64,000 nt of DNA from an uncultured Lachnospiraceae bacterium (lineage in GTDB: Bacteria > Bacillota > Clostridia > Lachnospirales > Lachnospiraceae). The stretch is taken from the NCBI GenBank assembly GCA_910585295.1, contig CAJUDE010000043.1, forward strand, positions 1 to 64,000, written 5' to 3'. The translations under genes were made by a program, and so were the position numbers. The notes beneath the pieces are model-generated. The model was given only the letters and a program-made list of their open reading frames with translations. It ran no database searches and was not told the DNA's origin. Positions 33,011 to 41,657 of this stretch are shown piece after piece (within the stretch, counting starts at the first letter, position 1; each line of letters starts with the position of its first letter).

Positions 33011-34456
33011 ATGGAGGACAGAAAGATAGGGACCCACACGGATTTTGATAAGCTGCATGAAGAGTGTGGTGTTTTTGGGATATATGATTTTGATGGGAAT
33101 GATGTGGCGTCCACGGTTTACTATGGGCTGTTTGCTTTACAGCATAGAGGGCAGGAAAGCTGCGGCATTGCAGTGGGCAGCACAACAGGGCCTAAGGGGA
33201 ACGTGGCGTCCCAAAAAGGGATGGGGCTGGTGAACGAGGTGTTTACCCAAGAGTCCCTGGAAGGGCTGAAAGGGGACATTGGGGTAGGGCATGTGCGCTA
33301 TTCCACGGCCGGGGCATCTACCCATGAAAACGCCCAGCCATTGGTGCTGAATTATGTAAAAGGGATGCTGGGCCTTGCCCATAATGGGAACCTGGTCAAT
33401 GTGAATGAACTACGCAGGGAATTGGAATATACAGGGGCGATTTTTCAAACGACCATTGACTCAGAGGTGATTGCCTACCATATTGCAAGGGAGCGTTTGA
33501 ATACCCATGCTGTGGAAGACGCGGTTTGCCGTGCGGCCGAAAAATTAAAAGGCGCGTTTGCGCTGGTTGTCATGAGCCCGCGCAAGCTGATTGGGGCAAG
33601 GGACCCGTTTGGCTTCAAGCCCCTATGCATTGGGAAGCGTGGGCATGCATATATCATTGCTTCTGAGACTTGCGCATTGGAGACGATTGGGGCAGAGTTT
33701 GTGCGTGATGTCCTTCCAGGGGAAATTGTGACAATTACGCCAGAAGGCATCAAGTCAGATACCAGCCTTTGCCTCCCCAAAGGGCAGGAAGCGAGATGCA
33801 TTTTTGAATATATTTATTTTGCAAGGCCAGACAGCCGGATTGACGGGGTAAGCGTATATGCTTCCAGGGTGCAGGCAGGGCGTTTTCTGGCGATGGACAC
33901 GCCGGTGGAGGCGGACCTTGTGGTGGGCGTACCGGAATCTGGCAATGCCGCGGCCCTTGGGTATGCCATGGAATCTGGCATTCCGTATGGCACGGCATTT
34001 ATTAAAAACTGCTATGTGGGGCGGACGTTTATCAAGCCGGGGCAGAGCAGCAGGGAGTCCAGTGTTAAGGTAAAGCTAAATGTCTTGACGGAAGCGGTAA
34101 AGGGGAAAAGGGTCGTTATGATAGACGACTCCATTGTCCGTGGGACTACCTCTGGGCGTATTGTAAAAATGCTGCGTGAGGCAGGGGCAAAAGAAGTTCA
34201 TGTGCGTATTTCTTCCCCGCCCTTTTTGTGGCCTTGCTATTTTGGGACAGACATCCCGGAACGGGAGCAGTTAGTGGCGTACCGCCATTCGGTAGAAGAA
34301 ATCTGCCAAGCCATAGGGGCGGATTCCCTGGGGTATCTGGATATTGGGCGGCTGGGGGAGATGGCAGAAGGGCTTTCCATTTGCCGGGGCTGCTTTACTG
34401 GGGAATATCCTATACAGCCACCCAAAGAGGATATTCGCGGAAGCTTTAAGCGGTGA
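33011..34456 (+). CDS. purF: Amidophosphoribosyltransferase
   Basis: Makes phosphoribosylamine from PRPP and glutamine, the first step of purine synthesis. The 481-residue protein has an 18-residue propeptide-like start before Cys19 (HEECGVFGIYD), the Ntn-type glutaminase nucleophile once processed. Glutaminase marks: YYGLFALQHRGQESCG and GHVRYSTAG. The PRPP-binding loop VVMIDDSIVRGTTSGRIV is near 370. Cysteines near CRGCFTGEYP and CIFEYIYFARPDS fit the iron-sulfur type of Bacillus PurF. GCTGGAGGG precedes the start; it lies 18 bases after purC. Confidence 0.95.
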   Translation: MEDRKIGTHTDFDKLHEECGVFGIYDFDGNDVASTVYYGLFALQHRGQESCGIAVGSTTGPKGNVASQKGMGLVNEVFTQESLEGLKGDIGVGHVRYSTAGASTHENAQPLVLNYVKGMLGLAHNGNLVNVNELRRELEYTGAIFQTTIDSEVIAYHIARERLNTHAVEDAVCRAAEKLKGAFALVVMSPRKLIGARDPFGFKPLCIGKRGHAYIIASETCALETIGAEFVRDVLPGEIVTITPEGIKSDTSLCLPKGQEARCIFEYIYFARPDSRIDGVSVYASRVQAGRFLAMDTPVEADLVVGVPESGNAAALGYAMESGIPYGTAFIKNCYVGRTFIKPGQSSRESSVKVKLNVLTEAVKGKRVVMIDDSIVRGTTSGRIVKMLREAGAKEVHVRISSPPFLWPCYFGTDIPEREQLVAYRHSVEEICQAIGADSLGYLDIGRLGEMAEGLSICRGCFTGEYPIQPPKEDIRGSFKR

Positions 34457-34512
34457 CTGCCCTATGGTTTTATATTTCACTGCTGGAGTAATAGATAAGG
34501 AAGGAGACAGAA

Positions 34513-35964
34513 ATGGCTACAGACAGATATAACAGCCCGTTATCAGAACGGTATGCAAGCAAGGAGATGCAGTATATTTTTTCCCCAGATATGAAATTCC
34601 GTACCTGGAGGAAACTTTGGATTGCCCTTGCAGAAACAGAGATGGAACTTGGCTTAAGCGAGAACGGGAAGCCTGTCATCACGCAGGAACAGATTGATGA
34701 ATTAAAAAGCCATGCAGAGGATATCAATTATGAAGTTGCAAGAGAACGGGAGAAATTAGTAAGGCATGACGTGATGAGCCATGTGTATGCCTATGGGCAG
34801 CAATGCCCGAAGGCGGCTGGGATTATCCATTTAGGGGCGACTTCTTGCTATGTGGGGGATAATACCGACATTATTGTTATGGATGAGGCCTTGAAGCTGG
34901 TGCATAAGAAGCTGGTTAATGTGATTGCAGAGCTGGCAAAGTTTGCAGATACTTATAAAGCGCTCCCAACCCTTGCATTTACCCATTTCCAGCCAGCGCA
35001 GCCTACCACGGTAGGGAAACGCGCGACATTGTGGCTACAGGAATTTTTGATGGATCTGGAGGATTTGGAATATGTGATGGGGAGCCTGAAGCTGCTGGGT
35101 TCCAAAGGGACAACCGGGACTCAGGCAAGCTTCCAGGAATTATTTGCCGGCGACCAGGAAACCATTGACAAGATCGACCCAATGATTGCGCAGAAAATGG
35201 GATTTGCGGAATGCTACGCAGTGTCTGGGCAGACGTATTCCAGGAAGGTGGACGCCAGGGTATTGAACGTCCTTGCAGGGATAGCGGCCAGCGCCCATAA
35301 AATGTCCAATGACATCCGGCTTTTACAGCATTTGAAAGAAGTGGAGGAACCGTTTGAGAAAAACCAGATTGGGTCTTCCGCTATGGCGTATAAGAGGAAC
35401 CCAATGCGCAGTGAGCGTATCGCTTCCCTGGCAAGGTATGTGATGGTGGATGCGTTAAACCCTGCCATTACTTCGGCAACCCAATGGTTTGAGCGTACCC
35501 TGGATGACTCCGCGAACAAGCGCCTGTCTGTGCCAGAAGGATTCCTTGCGGTGGATGGGATTTTGGATTTGTGCCTGAATGTGGTGGATGGGCTTGTGGT
35601 GTATGAGAAAGTAATCCGCAAGCATATGATGGCGGAGCTGCCTTTTATGGCCACCGAAAATATTATGATGGACGCAGTGAAAAATGGCGGGAACCGGCAA
35701 GAGCTGCATGAAAAAATCCGCCGGCTATCCATGGAGGCAGGCAAGAATGTCAAGGAAGAGGGGAAAGACAATAACCTGCTTGCATTGATTGCAGGCGATG
35801 CGACGTTTAACCTGACATTAGAAGAATTGGAACGTTCCATGGAGCCGTCCAAGTATGTAGGGCGGGCGCCGCTGCAGGTGGAAAAGTTCCTGGCGCAGGC
35901 GGTGCAGCCTGTCCTGGAAAAGAACCAGTCAGCCCTTGGTATGACAGCGGAGATTAATGTATAA
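34513..35964 (+). CDS. purB: Adenylosuccinate lyase
   Basis: Cleaves SAICAR to AICAR plus fumarate and adenylosuccinate to AMP plus fumarate. The 483 residues belong to the fumarase/aspartase superfamily: HDVMSHVYAYG, HLGATSCYVGDNTD, THFQPAQPTTVGKR and the flexible signature loop SSAMAYKRNPMRSERI near 289. AAGGAGACAG precedes the ATG at 34513. It closes the purC-purF-purB cluster, and a terminator lies 22 bases on. Its AICAR product is used by the purO-purV locus at 51.1-53.1 kb. Confidence 0.95.
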   Translation: MATDRYNSPLSERYASKEMQYIFSPDMKFRTWRKLWIALAETEMELGLSENGKPVITQEQIDELKSHAEDINYEVAREREKLVRHDVMSHVYAYGQQCPKAAGIIHLGATSCYVGDNTDIIVMDEALKLVHKKLVNVIAELAKFADTYKALPTLAFTHFQPAQPTTVGKRATLWLQEFLMDLEDLEYVMGSLKLLGSKGTTGTQASFQELFAGDQETIDKIDPMIAQKMGFAECYAVSGQTYSRKVDARVLNVLAGIAASAHKMSNDIRLLQHLKEVEEPFEKNQIGSSAMAYKRNPMRSERIASLARYVMVDALNPAITSATQWFERTLDDSANKRLSVPEGFLAVDGILDLCLNVVDGLVVYEKVIRKHMMAELPFMATENIMMDAVKNGGNRQELHEKIRRLSMEAGKNVKEEGKDNNLLALIAGDATFNLTLEELERSMEPSKYVGRAPLQVEKFLAQAVQPVLEKNQSALGMTAEINV

Positions 35965-35985
35965 GAAAAAATAAGATGGAAGATG

Positions 35986-36026
35986 CAAAGGGAAATGCTT
36001 AGGGACAGGCTATTTCCCTTTGTTTT
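35986..36026 (+). terminator. Terminator of the pur operon
   Basis: CAAAGGGAAAT (35986-35996) pairs with ATTTCCCTTTG (36012-36022), followed by TTTTGCC. Confidence 0.75.
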
Positions 36027-36050
36027 GCCCTTTTATAATGCCGTGAGGGT

Positions 36051-36080
36051 AAATACCCCGTAGCTTGCCGCGGGGTATTT
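36051..36080 (+). repeat. CCCCG/CGGGGTATTT hairpin related to the dispersed repeat
   Basis: AAATACCCCG (36051-36060) and CGGGGTATTT (36071-36080) with a TAGCTTGCCG loop, nearly the same as the 112-138 end of the dispersed repeat. It may be a minimal copy of it. Confidence 0.6.
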
Positions 36081-36114
36081 CACGATAGAATCATGGGGTC
36101 ATTAAAAATACAAA

Positions 36115-36258
36115 AAGCTTTGCCTTTGCATAATTCCAAAGCTTCCTGCAAATACTCTAAACAGGAAAACTCTATGATAGGTAGGCATTTGCGAAACGCA
36201 ATCGTTTTATGAATTTCCTATACCATTCAAAAACTTTGGTAATTTGGCAGTTTCGCAA
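36115..36258 (+). promoter_or_regulatory. Structured untranslated region before eno
   Basis: Two inverted pairs are visible: AAGCTTTG (36115-36122) / CAAAGCTT (36137-36144) and TTGCGAAAC (36189-36197) / GTTTCGCAA (36250-36258). No gene fits in 36081-36294. I found no convincing promoter hexamers, so the transcript start is open. Confidence 0.4.
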
Positions 36259-36294
36259 CCACCTAATGTGATAGGAAGCGAAAGGAGAGCAGCT

Positions 36295-37614
36295 ATGAGC
36301 TTGTGTTTGAAAATTACGGACATCCATGCAAGGGAAATTTTAGATTCCAGGGGGAACCCTACTGTTGAGGCGGACGTGACAGTGGAGACGACCAGCAATG
36401 GGAAAAAAACGACTGGGCGTGCCGCCGTGCCGTCTGGAGCCTCTACCGGGCAGTTTGAGGCAGTGGAGTTAAGGGATGGGGAACCGAGGTATTTCGGCCT
36501 TGGGGTCCAAAATGCGGTGAAGCATGTAAATGATAAAATTGCAAAAGTTTTGGTGGGGAAGAATGCGCTGAATCAGGTGGAGATAGACCGTACCCTGATT
36601 GCGGAGGATGGGACGGATGACAAAATCAATCTGGGCGCAAATGCCATGCTGAGCGTATCCCTGGCAGTGGCAAGGGCTGCTGCAAAAGCCATGGAGCTGC
36701 CTTTGTACCAGTACTTGGGCGGCACCAATGCAAAGCAGATGCCAGTCCCCATGATGAATATCTTAAATGGCGGCCGCCATGCAGACAATACGGTGGACTT
36801 TCAGGAATTTATGATTATGCCTGTGGGCGCAAAAAGCTTCCAGGAAGGGCTTCGCATGTGTGCGGAGGTATACCATAACCTGAAAAAAATCTGTGAGAAG
36901 GAAGGGCTTTCCACAGCAGTTGGGGACGAAGGCGGATTTGCGCCAGACCTGCCGGACACATTGTCTGTGCTGGAACTGATCCAAAAGGCCGTGAAGGCTT
37001 CTGGGTATGCGCCAGGGGAAGATTTTAAAATTGCCTTGGATGCAGCAGCCAGCGAGCTGTATGATGAAAAGACGGGCATGTACCATTTTCCAGGGGAGTC
37101 CAAAGTCAAAGGGGAAAAGGTTGCCCGCAATACCAGCGAGATGATAGAGTACTATGCAGGGCTGATTGAGAAGTTCCCAATTATCTCCATTGAGGATGGG
37201 CTGGATGAAGAAGACTGGGACGGATGGAAAGCAATGACAGAGCAGCTAGGGGAAAAGATTCAGTTGGTGGGGGACGATTTGTTTGTGACCAACACGAAAC
37301 GTTTGGATGCCGGCATTAAGCTTGGGACGGCAAACGCCATTTTGATTAAAGTGAATCAGATTGGGACATTGACAGAAGCCATGGAAGCCATTGAGACTGC
37401 CCATAAAAATGCGTACCGGGCAGTGATTTCCCACCGTTCTGGCGAAACAGAGGATACATTTATTGCAGATTTAGCAGTGGCGGTGAACGCGGGGCAGATT
37501 AAGACTGGCGCCCCCTGCCGGGCAGAGCGCACGGCAAAATACAACCAGCTTCTTCGGGTTGAGGAGCAGCTTGGGGTTGTGGCAGAGTATAAAAACCCTT
37601 TCAATAAATTTTAA
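36295..37614 (+). CDS. eno: Enolase
   Basis: Dehydrates 2-phosphoglycerate to phosphoenolpyruvate. The 439 residues contain the enolase marks ILDSRGNPTVEADV, GASTGQFEAVELRDG, MMNILNGGRHADNTVDFQEFMIMP, the metal Asp/Glu in SIEDGLDEEDW, DDLFVTN, catalytic Lys in ILIKVNQIGTLTEA, and SHRSGETEDTFIADLAV. The ATG at 36295 has AAAGGAG seven bases before it; an in-frame reading from 36244 crosses the leader inverted repeat. The N-terminus has four extra residues (MSLC) compared with many enolases. Confidence 0.97.
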   Translation: MSLCLKITDIHAREILDSRGNPTVEADVTVETTSNGKKTTGRAAVPSGASTGQFEAVELRDGEPRYFGLGVQNAVKHVNDKIAKVLVGKNALNQVEIDRTLIAEDGTDDKINLGANAMLSVSLAVARAAAKAMELPLYQYLGGTNAKQMPVPMMNILNGGRHADNTVDFQEFMIMPVGAKSFQEGLRMCAEVYHNLKKICEKEGLSTAVGDEGGFAPDLPDTLSVLELIQKAVKASGYAPGEDFKIALDAAASELYDEKTGMYHFPGESKVKGEKVARNTSEMIEYYAGLIEKFPIISIEDGLDEEDWDGWKAMTEQLGEKIQLVGDDLFVTNTKRLDAGIKLGTANAILIKVNQIGTLTEAMEAIETAHKNAYRAVISHRSGETEDTFIADLAVAVNAGQIKTGAPCRAERTAKYNQLLRVEEQLGVVAEYKNPFNKF

Positions 37615-37670
37615 TTCTGGCTGAAAGCTTTCTGCTGCAGGAATGCCGCGCCTTGCATGGCGGGCATTTG

Positions 37671-37748
37671 CCTGCGGCGGAAAAGAAATATGCCGCTAAA
37701 GCGACCCGCCGCAGGCGGGGAATCCTGCAGAGCAGGATTCTTTGTTCT
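37671..37748 (+). terminator. Paired hairpins after eno
   Basis: First CCTGCGGCGG (37671-37680) with CCGCCGCAGG (37706-37715); then GAATCCTGC (37720-37728) with GCAGGATTC (37732-37740) followed by TTTGTTCT. The second is the likely terminator. Confidence 0.6.
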
Positions 37749-37791
37749 GGGAAGTAAGGAGCCAAAAGGGAGGTTCTTTTTGGAAAACCTC

Positions 37792-37820
37792 TTGAAATAT
37801 ACTTTGAAATGTGGTACCAT
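37792..37820 (+). promoter_or_regulatory. secG promoter
   Basis: TTGAAA (37792-37797), 17 bases, TACCAT (37815-37820). The transcript would carry the repeat module at 37861. Confidence 0.5.
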
Positions 37821-37860
37821 TAAACAAGTTGTGAGTCTAATACTCCGCAGCAAACGGATG

Positions 37861-37920
37861 GGGCATTCGCTAAATACCTGTGCCAGCATGGCAGCTTGGC
37901 TTATTGCCCGCGGGAATAAA
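37861..37920 (+). repeat. Dispersed repeat, module B alone
   Basis: Fifty of 60 positions match 48955-49014, including an exact GCAGCTTGGC and ATTGCCCGCGG. It ends 23 bases before the secG start, so it is part of the secG leader. Confidence 0.7.
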
Positions 37921-37943
37921 GTGATCACAGGAGGTACGGAAAA

Positions 37944-38183
37944 ATGGCAGTTTTGAAGACAATTTTAATTGTAGCATTTATTCTGATAAGCATTGGGTTG
38001 ACAGTTATTGTATTGATGCAGGAAGGCAAGTCGGCAGGGCTTGGGACGATCAGCGGGGCAGCGGATACATACTGGGGCAAGAACAAAGGGCGTTCCAAAG
38101 AAGGCGTTTTGGTAAAGGCTACTAGGTTAATGGTTGCGCTTTTTCTGATTATTGCGGCTGTGTTGAATATTGGGAGCTTCTAA
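37944..38183 (+). CDS. secG: Preprotein translocase subunit SecG
   Basis: A 79-residue membrane subunit of the SecYEG channel. Two membrane helices at about 4-22 and 56-77 enclose the conserved cytoplasmic loop VLMQEGKSAGLGTISGAADT. AGGAGG at 37930-37935 precedes the ATG at 37944. Its neighbours rnr and smpB are the usual Firmicute partners of secG, although here a terminator stands between secG and rnr. Confidence 0.95.
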   Translation: MAVLKTILIVAFILISIGLTVIVLMQEGKSAGLGTISGAADTYWGKNKGRSKEGVLVKATRLMVALFLIIAAVLNIGSF

Positions 38184-38217
38184 TAGCCGCCCTTTCCAGG
38201 GTGCATGGCACACAAGA

Positions 38218-38246
38218 GACTGTCGGTTTACGGCAGTCCTTTTTTA
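38218..38246 (+). terminator. Terminator between secG and rnr
   Basis: GACTGTCG (38218-38225) and CGGCAGTC (38231-38238), then CTTTTTTATC. It may be partial, since the rnr start follows 21 bases on with no obvious promoter between. Confidence 0.7.
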
Positions 38247-38266
38247 TCTTATAGGAAAGGAAATTT

Positions 38267-40456
38267 ATGGAGAAAAAATTATTGGAAAATAGAAAAAAAA
38301 TGATTTATGGGTTCATGTGCAGTGAATTTTATGTGCCTATGAAAATAAAGGAACTGGCTGTCATGATGGATGTGCCAAGAGGGGAGCGGGACGATTTGGC
38401 GCAGGTGCTGGCAGAACTGGTGGCAGAGGGGAAAATAGAAGTCTCCAAACGGGGGAAATATGCTAAGGCGGAAGGGAAATCCTTGTGCGGCGCCTTTATT
38501 GGGAATGCCCGTGGGTTTGGGTTTGTGGAAATAGAAGGGGAAGAACAGGATATTTTTATCCCGGAAGACCATGTTTGCGGCGCTATGGATGGGGATAAAG
38601 TGCAGATATCCTTGCTGCCAGGGAAAGCGGAAGCTGGGAAGCGACGGGAAGGGAAAATTGAGAGAATCTTGGAGCGGGCGGTTAAGCAGGTGGTAGGCAC
38701 ATTCCAGAAAAGTAAGAATTTTGGGTTTGTGGTGCCGGATAACGTGAAATTCCAACAGGACATATTTATCCCTATTGAGCGTTCCCAAGGGGCAGTCAAT
38801 GGCCATAAGGTTGTAGTGGAAATTACGGATTATGGCAATAAGAGGAGGAAGCCAGAAGGGAAAGTAGTAGAGGTGATTGGGCATATCAACGACCCAGGGA
38901 CAGATATTATGTCTATTGTAAAAGCATATGGGCTGCCCATTGAATTCCCGCCAAAGGTATTGAAGCAAGGGGAAAATGTGGCAAAGCCGGTGAGCGCCGC
39001 AGATATGGCAGGGCGCAAAGACATAAGGGACTGGCTGATGGTCACGATAGATGGGGAGGACGCCAAGGATTTGGACGATGCCATCACCCTGACAAGGGAA
39101 GGGGATGGTTACTGCCTGGGCGTGCATATTGCAGACGTCACCAATTATGTGCAGGAGCATAGCGCGCTGGATGTGGAGGCGTTAGAACGCGGCACCAGCG
39201 TTTACCTGGTAGACCGTGTAATCCCCATGCTTCCCCATATCTTGTCTAACGGCATTTGTTCTTTGAATGCAGGGGAAGACAGGCTGGCATTAAGCTGCAT
39301 CATGCAGATTGACCAAAAAGGGAATGTGATAGGGCATGAAATTGCAGAGACGGTGGTCAGGGTAGACCGCCGCATGACATACACCAGCGTGCGGAAAATA
39401 TTGAAGGATAAAGATGAAAAAGAGCGGGAGGAATACCGCGAATTGGTGCCTATGTTTGAAGAGATGGAGAAACTGGCGGCTATATTAAGGGAAAAGCGCA
39501 GGAAACGCGGCTCCATAGATTTTGATTTCCCAGAGACTAAGATTATTTTGGACCAGCATGGGAGGCCAGTGGAAATCAAGCCATATGAGCGGAATGTGGC
39601 AACGAAGATTATTGAGGATTTTATGCTGATTGCCAATGAGACAGTGGCGCAGGATTTCTTTTGGCAGGAGGTTCCCTTTGTGTACCGTACCCATGATACG
39701 CCTGACCCGGAAAAAATTAAGAAACTCAGCCTGTTTATTAACAATTTTGGCTATTCCCTCCGAATCGGGCAGGAGGACATCCACCCAAAAGAACTGCAGA
39801 AGCTGCTGGAAAAAATAGAGGATACGCCGGAAGAACCCCTGATTAGCCGTTTAACGCTGCGTTCCATGAAGCAGGCAAAATACACCACGGACAATACAGG
39901 GCATTTTGGGCTTGCATCCCAATATTACTGCCATTTTACCTCGCCCATCCGCAGGTACCCGGATTTGCAAATCCACCGCATAATCAAAGAAACCCTGCGG
40001 GGAAAAATGACAGAAAAAAGGGTTTCCCACTACGAGAAGATTTTACCAGAAGTGGCAGCGCAGTCCAGTGAACGGGAACGCCGTGCCGAGGAAGCGGAGC
40101 GGGAGACAGACAAGTTGAAAAAGGTGGAATATATGTCTGAGCGCATTGGGGAGGTTTTTGAAGGGGTGGTGTCCAGCGTCACCTCCTGGGGCATGTATGT
40201 GGAGCTGCCCAATACCATAGAAGGCATGGTGCATGTGACGAATTTAAGGGATGACTATTACCATTACAACGAATCTACCCATGAGTTAGTTGGGGAATCT
40301 TCTGGGAAGCGCTATAAATTAGGGCAGAAGCTGGAAATTGTTGTGGCAGATACCGACCTGTATATGCGGACGATAGATTTTGTGCTGCCAAAAGACGCAG
40401 GTTATTTTGGGCTGGACGCAAAAGGGGAGGATATCGGGCGCTACAAGGCAGAGTAG
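38267..40456 (+). CDS. rnr: Ribonuclease R
   Basis: A 729-residue 3'-5' exoribonuclease that digests structured RNA and takes part in trans-translation-linked decay. Domains in order: N-terminal helix-turn-helix (about 1-65), two cold-shock domains (AFIGNARGFGFVEIEGEEQDIFIP and VGTFQKSKNFGFVVPD), the RNB catalytic domain with DAKDLDDAITL near 264 and GVHIADVTNYV, and an S1 domain near 620-705 (GEVFEGVVSSVTSWGMYVEL). The catalytic aspartates are present. AAGGAAATTT precedes the ATG. smpB follows beyond a 162-base palindrome. Confidence 0.95.
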   Translation: MEKKLLENRKKMIYGFMCSEFYVPMKIKELAVMMDVPRGERDDLAQVLAELVAEGKIEVSKRGKYAKAEGKSLCGAFIGNARGFGFVEIEGEEQDIFIPEDHVCGAMDGDKVQISLLPGKAEAGKRREGKIERILERAVKQVVGTFQKSKNFGFVVPDNVKFQQDIFIPIERSQGAVNGHKVVVEITDYGNKRRKPEGKVVEVIGHINDPGTDIMSIVKAYGLPIEFPPKVLKQGENVAKPVSAADMAGRKDIRDWLMVTIDGEDAKDLDDAITLTREGDGYCLGVHIADVTNYVQEHSALDVEALERGTSVYLVDRVIPMLPHILSNGICSLNAGEDRLALSCIMQIDQKGNVIGHEIAETVVRVDRRMTYTSVRKILKDKDEKEREEYRELVPMFEEMEKLAAILREKRRKRGSIDFDFPETKIILDQHGRPVEIKPYERNVATKIIEDFMLIANETVAQDFFWQEVPFVYRTHDTPDPEKIKKLSLFINNFGYSLRIGQEDIHPKELQKLLEKIEDTPEEPLISRLTLRSMKQAKYTTDNTGHFGLASQYYCHFTSPIRRYPDLQIHRIIKETLRGKMTEKRVSHYEKILPEVAAQSSERERRAEEAERETDKLKKVEYMSERIGEVFEGVVSSVTSWGMYVELPNTIEGMVHVTNLRDDYYHYNESTHELVGESSGKRYKLGQKLEIVVADTDLYMRTIDFVLPKDAGYFGLDAKGEDIGRYKAE

Positions 40457-40482
40457 AGGCGGTAAGGGGCTTAAAAGTGTTT

Positions 40483-40644
40483 TTATTACTCCGGCGGTTA
40501 AATATCGACGTTTTTACTTGCCTAAATTTTCATCTGCCGCGTTGTCATCCGTTGACGTAGCCCCGCTACGCCGCCTTCTTCCGCCTTGCAGATGGAAATT
40601 TATTCTGTGTAAAATCCGTCGGCATTTAACCGCCGGAATAATAA
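40483..40644. repeat. 162-bp near-palindromic element between rnr and smpB
   Basis: The outer 28 bases (40483-40510) match the complement of 40617-40644 at 25 positions; both carry CCGGCGGTTAAAT. Symmetry continues inward through CATCTGC blocks to a central CGTAGC/GCTACG hairpin; the centre falls at 40563/40564. A partial copy is at 42942-42970. It has the form of a MITE-like or RNA-hairpin element. Confidence 0.85.
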
Positions 40645-40671
40645 CAGCCCGAAAGAGAAAGGAAAAGGTTT

Positions 40672-41136
40672 ATGGGAAAAGAAAGTAAAAAATTAATTGC
40701 CAATAACAAGAAAGCGTTCCATGACTATTTTATTGAGGGCAAATATGAAGCGGGCATCAGCCTGGCAGGGACTGAGGTAAAGTCCCTGCGCATGGGGAAA
40801 TGTTCTGTGAAAGAATCGTTTATCCGCATTGAAAATGGGGAAGTCATATTGTATGGGATGCATATCAGCCCATATGAAAAAGGGAATATTTTTAACAAAG
40901 ACCCGTTGCGGCCCCGCAAGCTGCTGATGCATAAATATGAAATCAATAAGATTGCAGGTAAGATTACAGAAAAGGGCTATACGGTAGTGCCGCTGCAGGT
41001 GTATTTCAAGGGGAGCCTGGTAAAGGTGGAGATTGCCCTGGCGCGGGGGAAAAAATTATATGACAAGCGCCAGGATATAGCGAAGAAAGATATGCGCCGG
41101 GAATCAGAACGGGACTTTAAAGTAAAGAACCTATAG
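40672..41136 (+). CDS. smpB: SsrA-binding protein SmpB
   Basis: Binds tmRNA and places it in the A site of stalled ribosomes. The 154 residues show the SmpB features: NKKAFHDYFIEGKYEAGISLAGTEVKSLR, GMHISPYEKGNIFNKDPLRPRKLLMHKYEI, and the basic tail RGKKLYDKRQDIAKKDMRRESER, which lies in the mRNA channel. AAAGGAAAAGG precedes the ATG. Its RNA partner ssrA is at 44945, separated by five genes. Confidence 0.97.
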   Translation: MGKESKKLIANNKKAFHDYFIEGKYEAGISLAGTEVKSLRMGKCSVKESFIRIENGEVILYGMHISPYEKGNIFNKDPLRPRKLLMHKYEINKIAGKITEKGYTVVPLQVYFKGSLVKVEIALARGKKLYDKRQDIAKKDMRRESERDFKVKNL

Positions 41137-41148
41137 TAAGCATTCAAG

Positions 41149-41179
41149 GGAATCCAGCATAGCGGGGTTCCTTTTTTTT
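41149..41179 (+). terminator. Terminator after smpB
   Basis: GGAATCC (41149-41155) pairs with GGGTTCC (41165-41171), followed by eight T. Confidence 0.75.
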
Positions 41180-41245
41180 GGATAACATGCGTTAATTAAT
41201 TGAAAATCCTTTCCGATATAAGGAATAAGGGAATGAGGTAAGTTT

Positions 41246-41656
41246 ATGGCGAAAGAAGAAGCTGCGCCCAGCGAAAAAGAATGGGCTATTATGGAAGTTT
41301 TGTGGGAAGCGAATGGCACCCTCACATCTGCCGAGATTATCAAAAGGCTCCATGGGACGGTAAACATGACGTCCAAAATGGCCCGCGTCCTGATTAACCG
41401 CCTGCACCAGAAAAAGATCATTGACTATGTGCAAGATGGGCAGGACGCCAGGGTATACCATTATTTCCCTTTGAAATCCAGGGAAGAATGCCGAAAGGAA
41501 AAAAGCAAGAAATTTATTGACAGCTATTTTTCCGGGAATGGGGCCAATGCCTTTGCGTCCCTGTTAGAGAGCGTTACACTGACAAAGGGACAGATACAGG
41601 AACTGGAAGGGATGTTGGAACAGGCAAAAGGGAAGGATGGAAAAGGGCGGGGATAG
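41246..41656 (+). CDS. BlaI/MecI-type repressor
   Basis: A 136-residue winged-helix repressor of the Penicillinase_R family (SEKEWAIMEVLWEANGTLTSAEIIKRL, then KMARVLINRLHQKKIIDYVQDGQDARVYHYFPL). In known systems it is cleaved after signalling by a BlaR1/MecR1-type membrane protease, and the next gene encodes such a protein, starting within two bases of this stop. The family's cleavage-site Asn-Phe is not obvious here (KFIDSYFSGNGANAF). No beta-lactamase gene is adjacent. The next genes are unknown and may be its targets. Confidence 0.9.
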   Translation: MAKEEAAPSEKEWAIMEVLWEANGTLTSAEIIKRLHGTVNMTSKMARVLINRLHQKKIIDYVQDGQDARVYHYFPLKSREECRKEKSKKFIDSYFSGNGANAFASLLESVTLTKGQIQELEGMLEQAKGKDGKGRG

Positions 41657-41657
41657 A

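Noticed and set aside
37657..37956. Open frame of 99 codons overlapping the secG start
   Set aside because: It crosses the eno terminator hairpins, the secG promoter and the module B repeat, has no ribosome site, and ends inside secG in another frame.
40483..40644. Possible CRISPR-like or attachment-site structure
   Set aside because: It is a single long palindrome with no spaced direct repeats, no integrase nearby and no phage genes.
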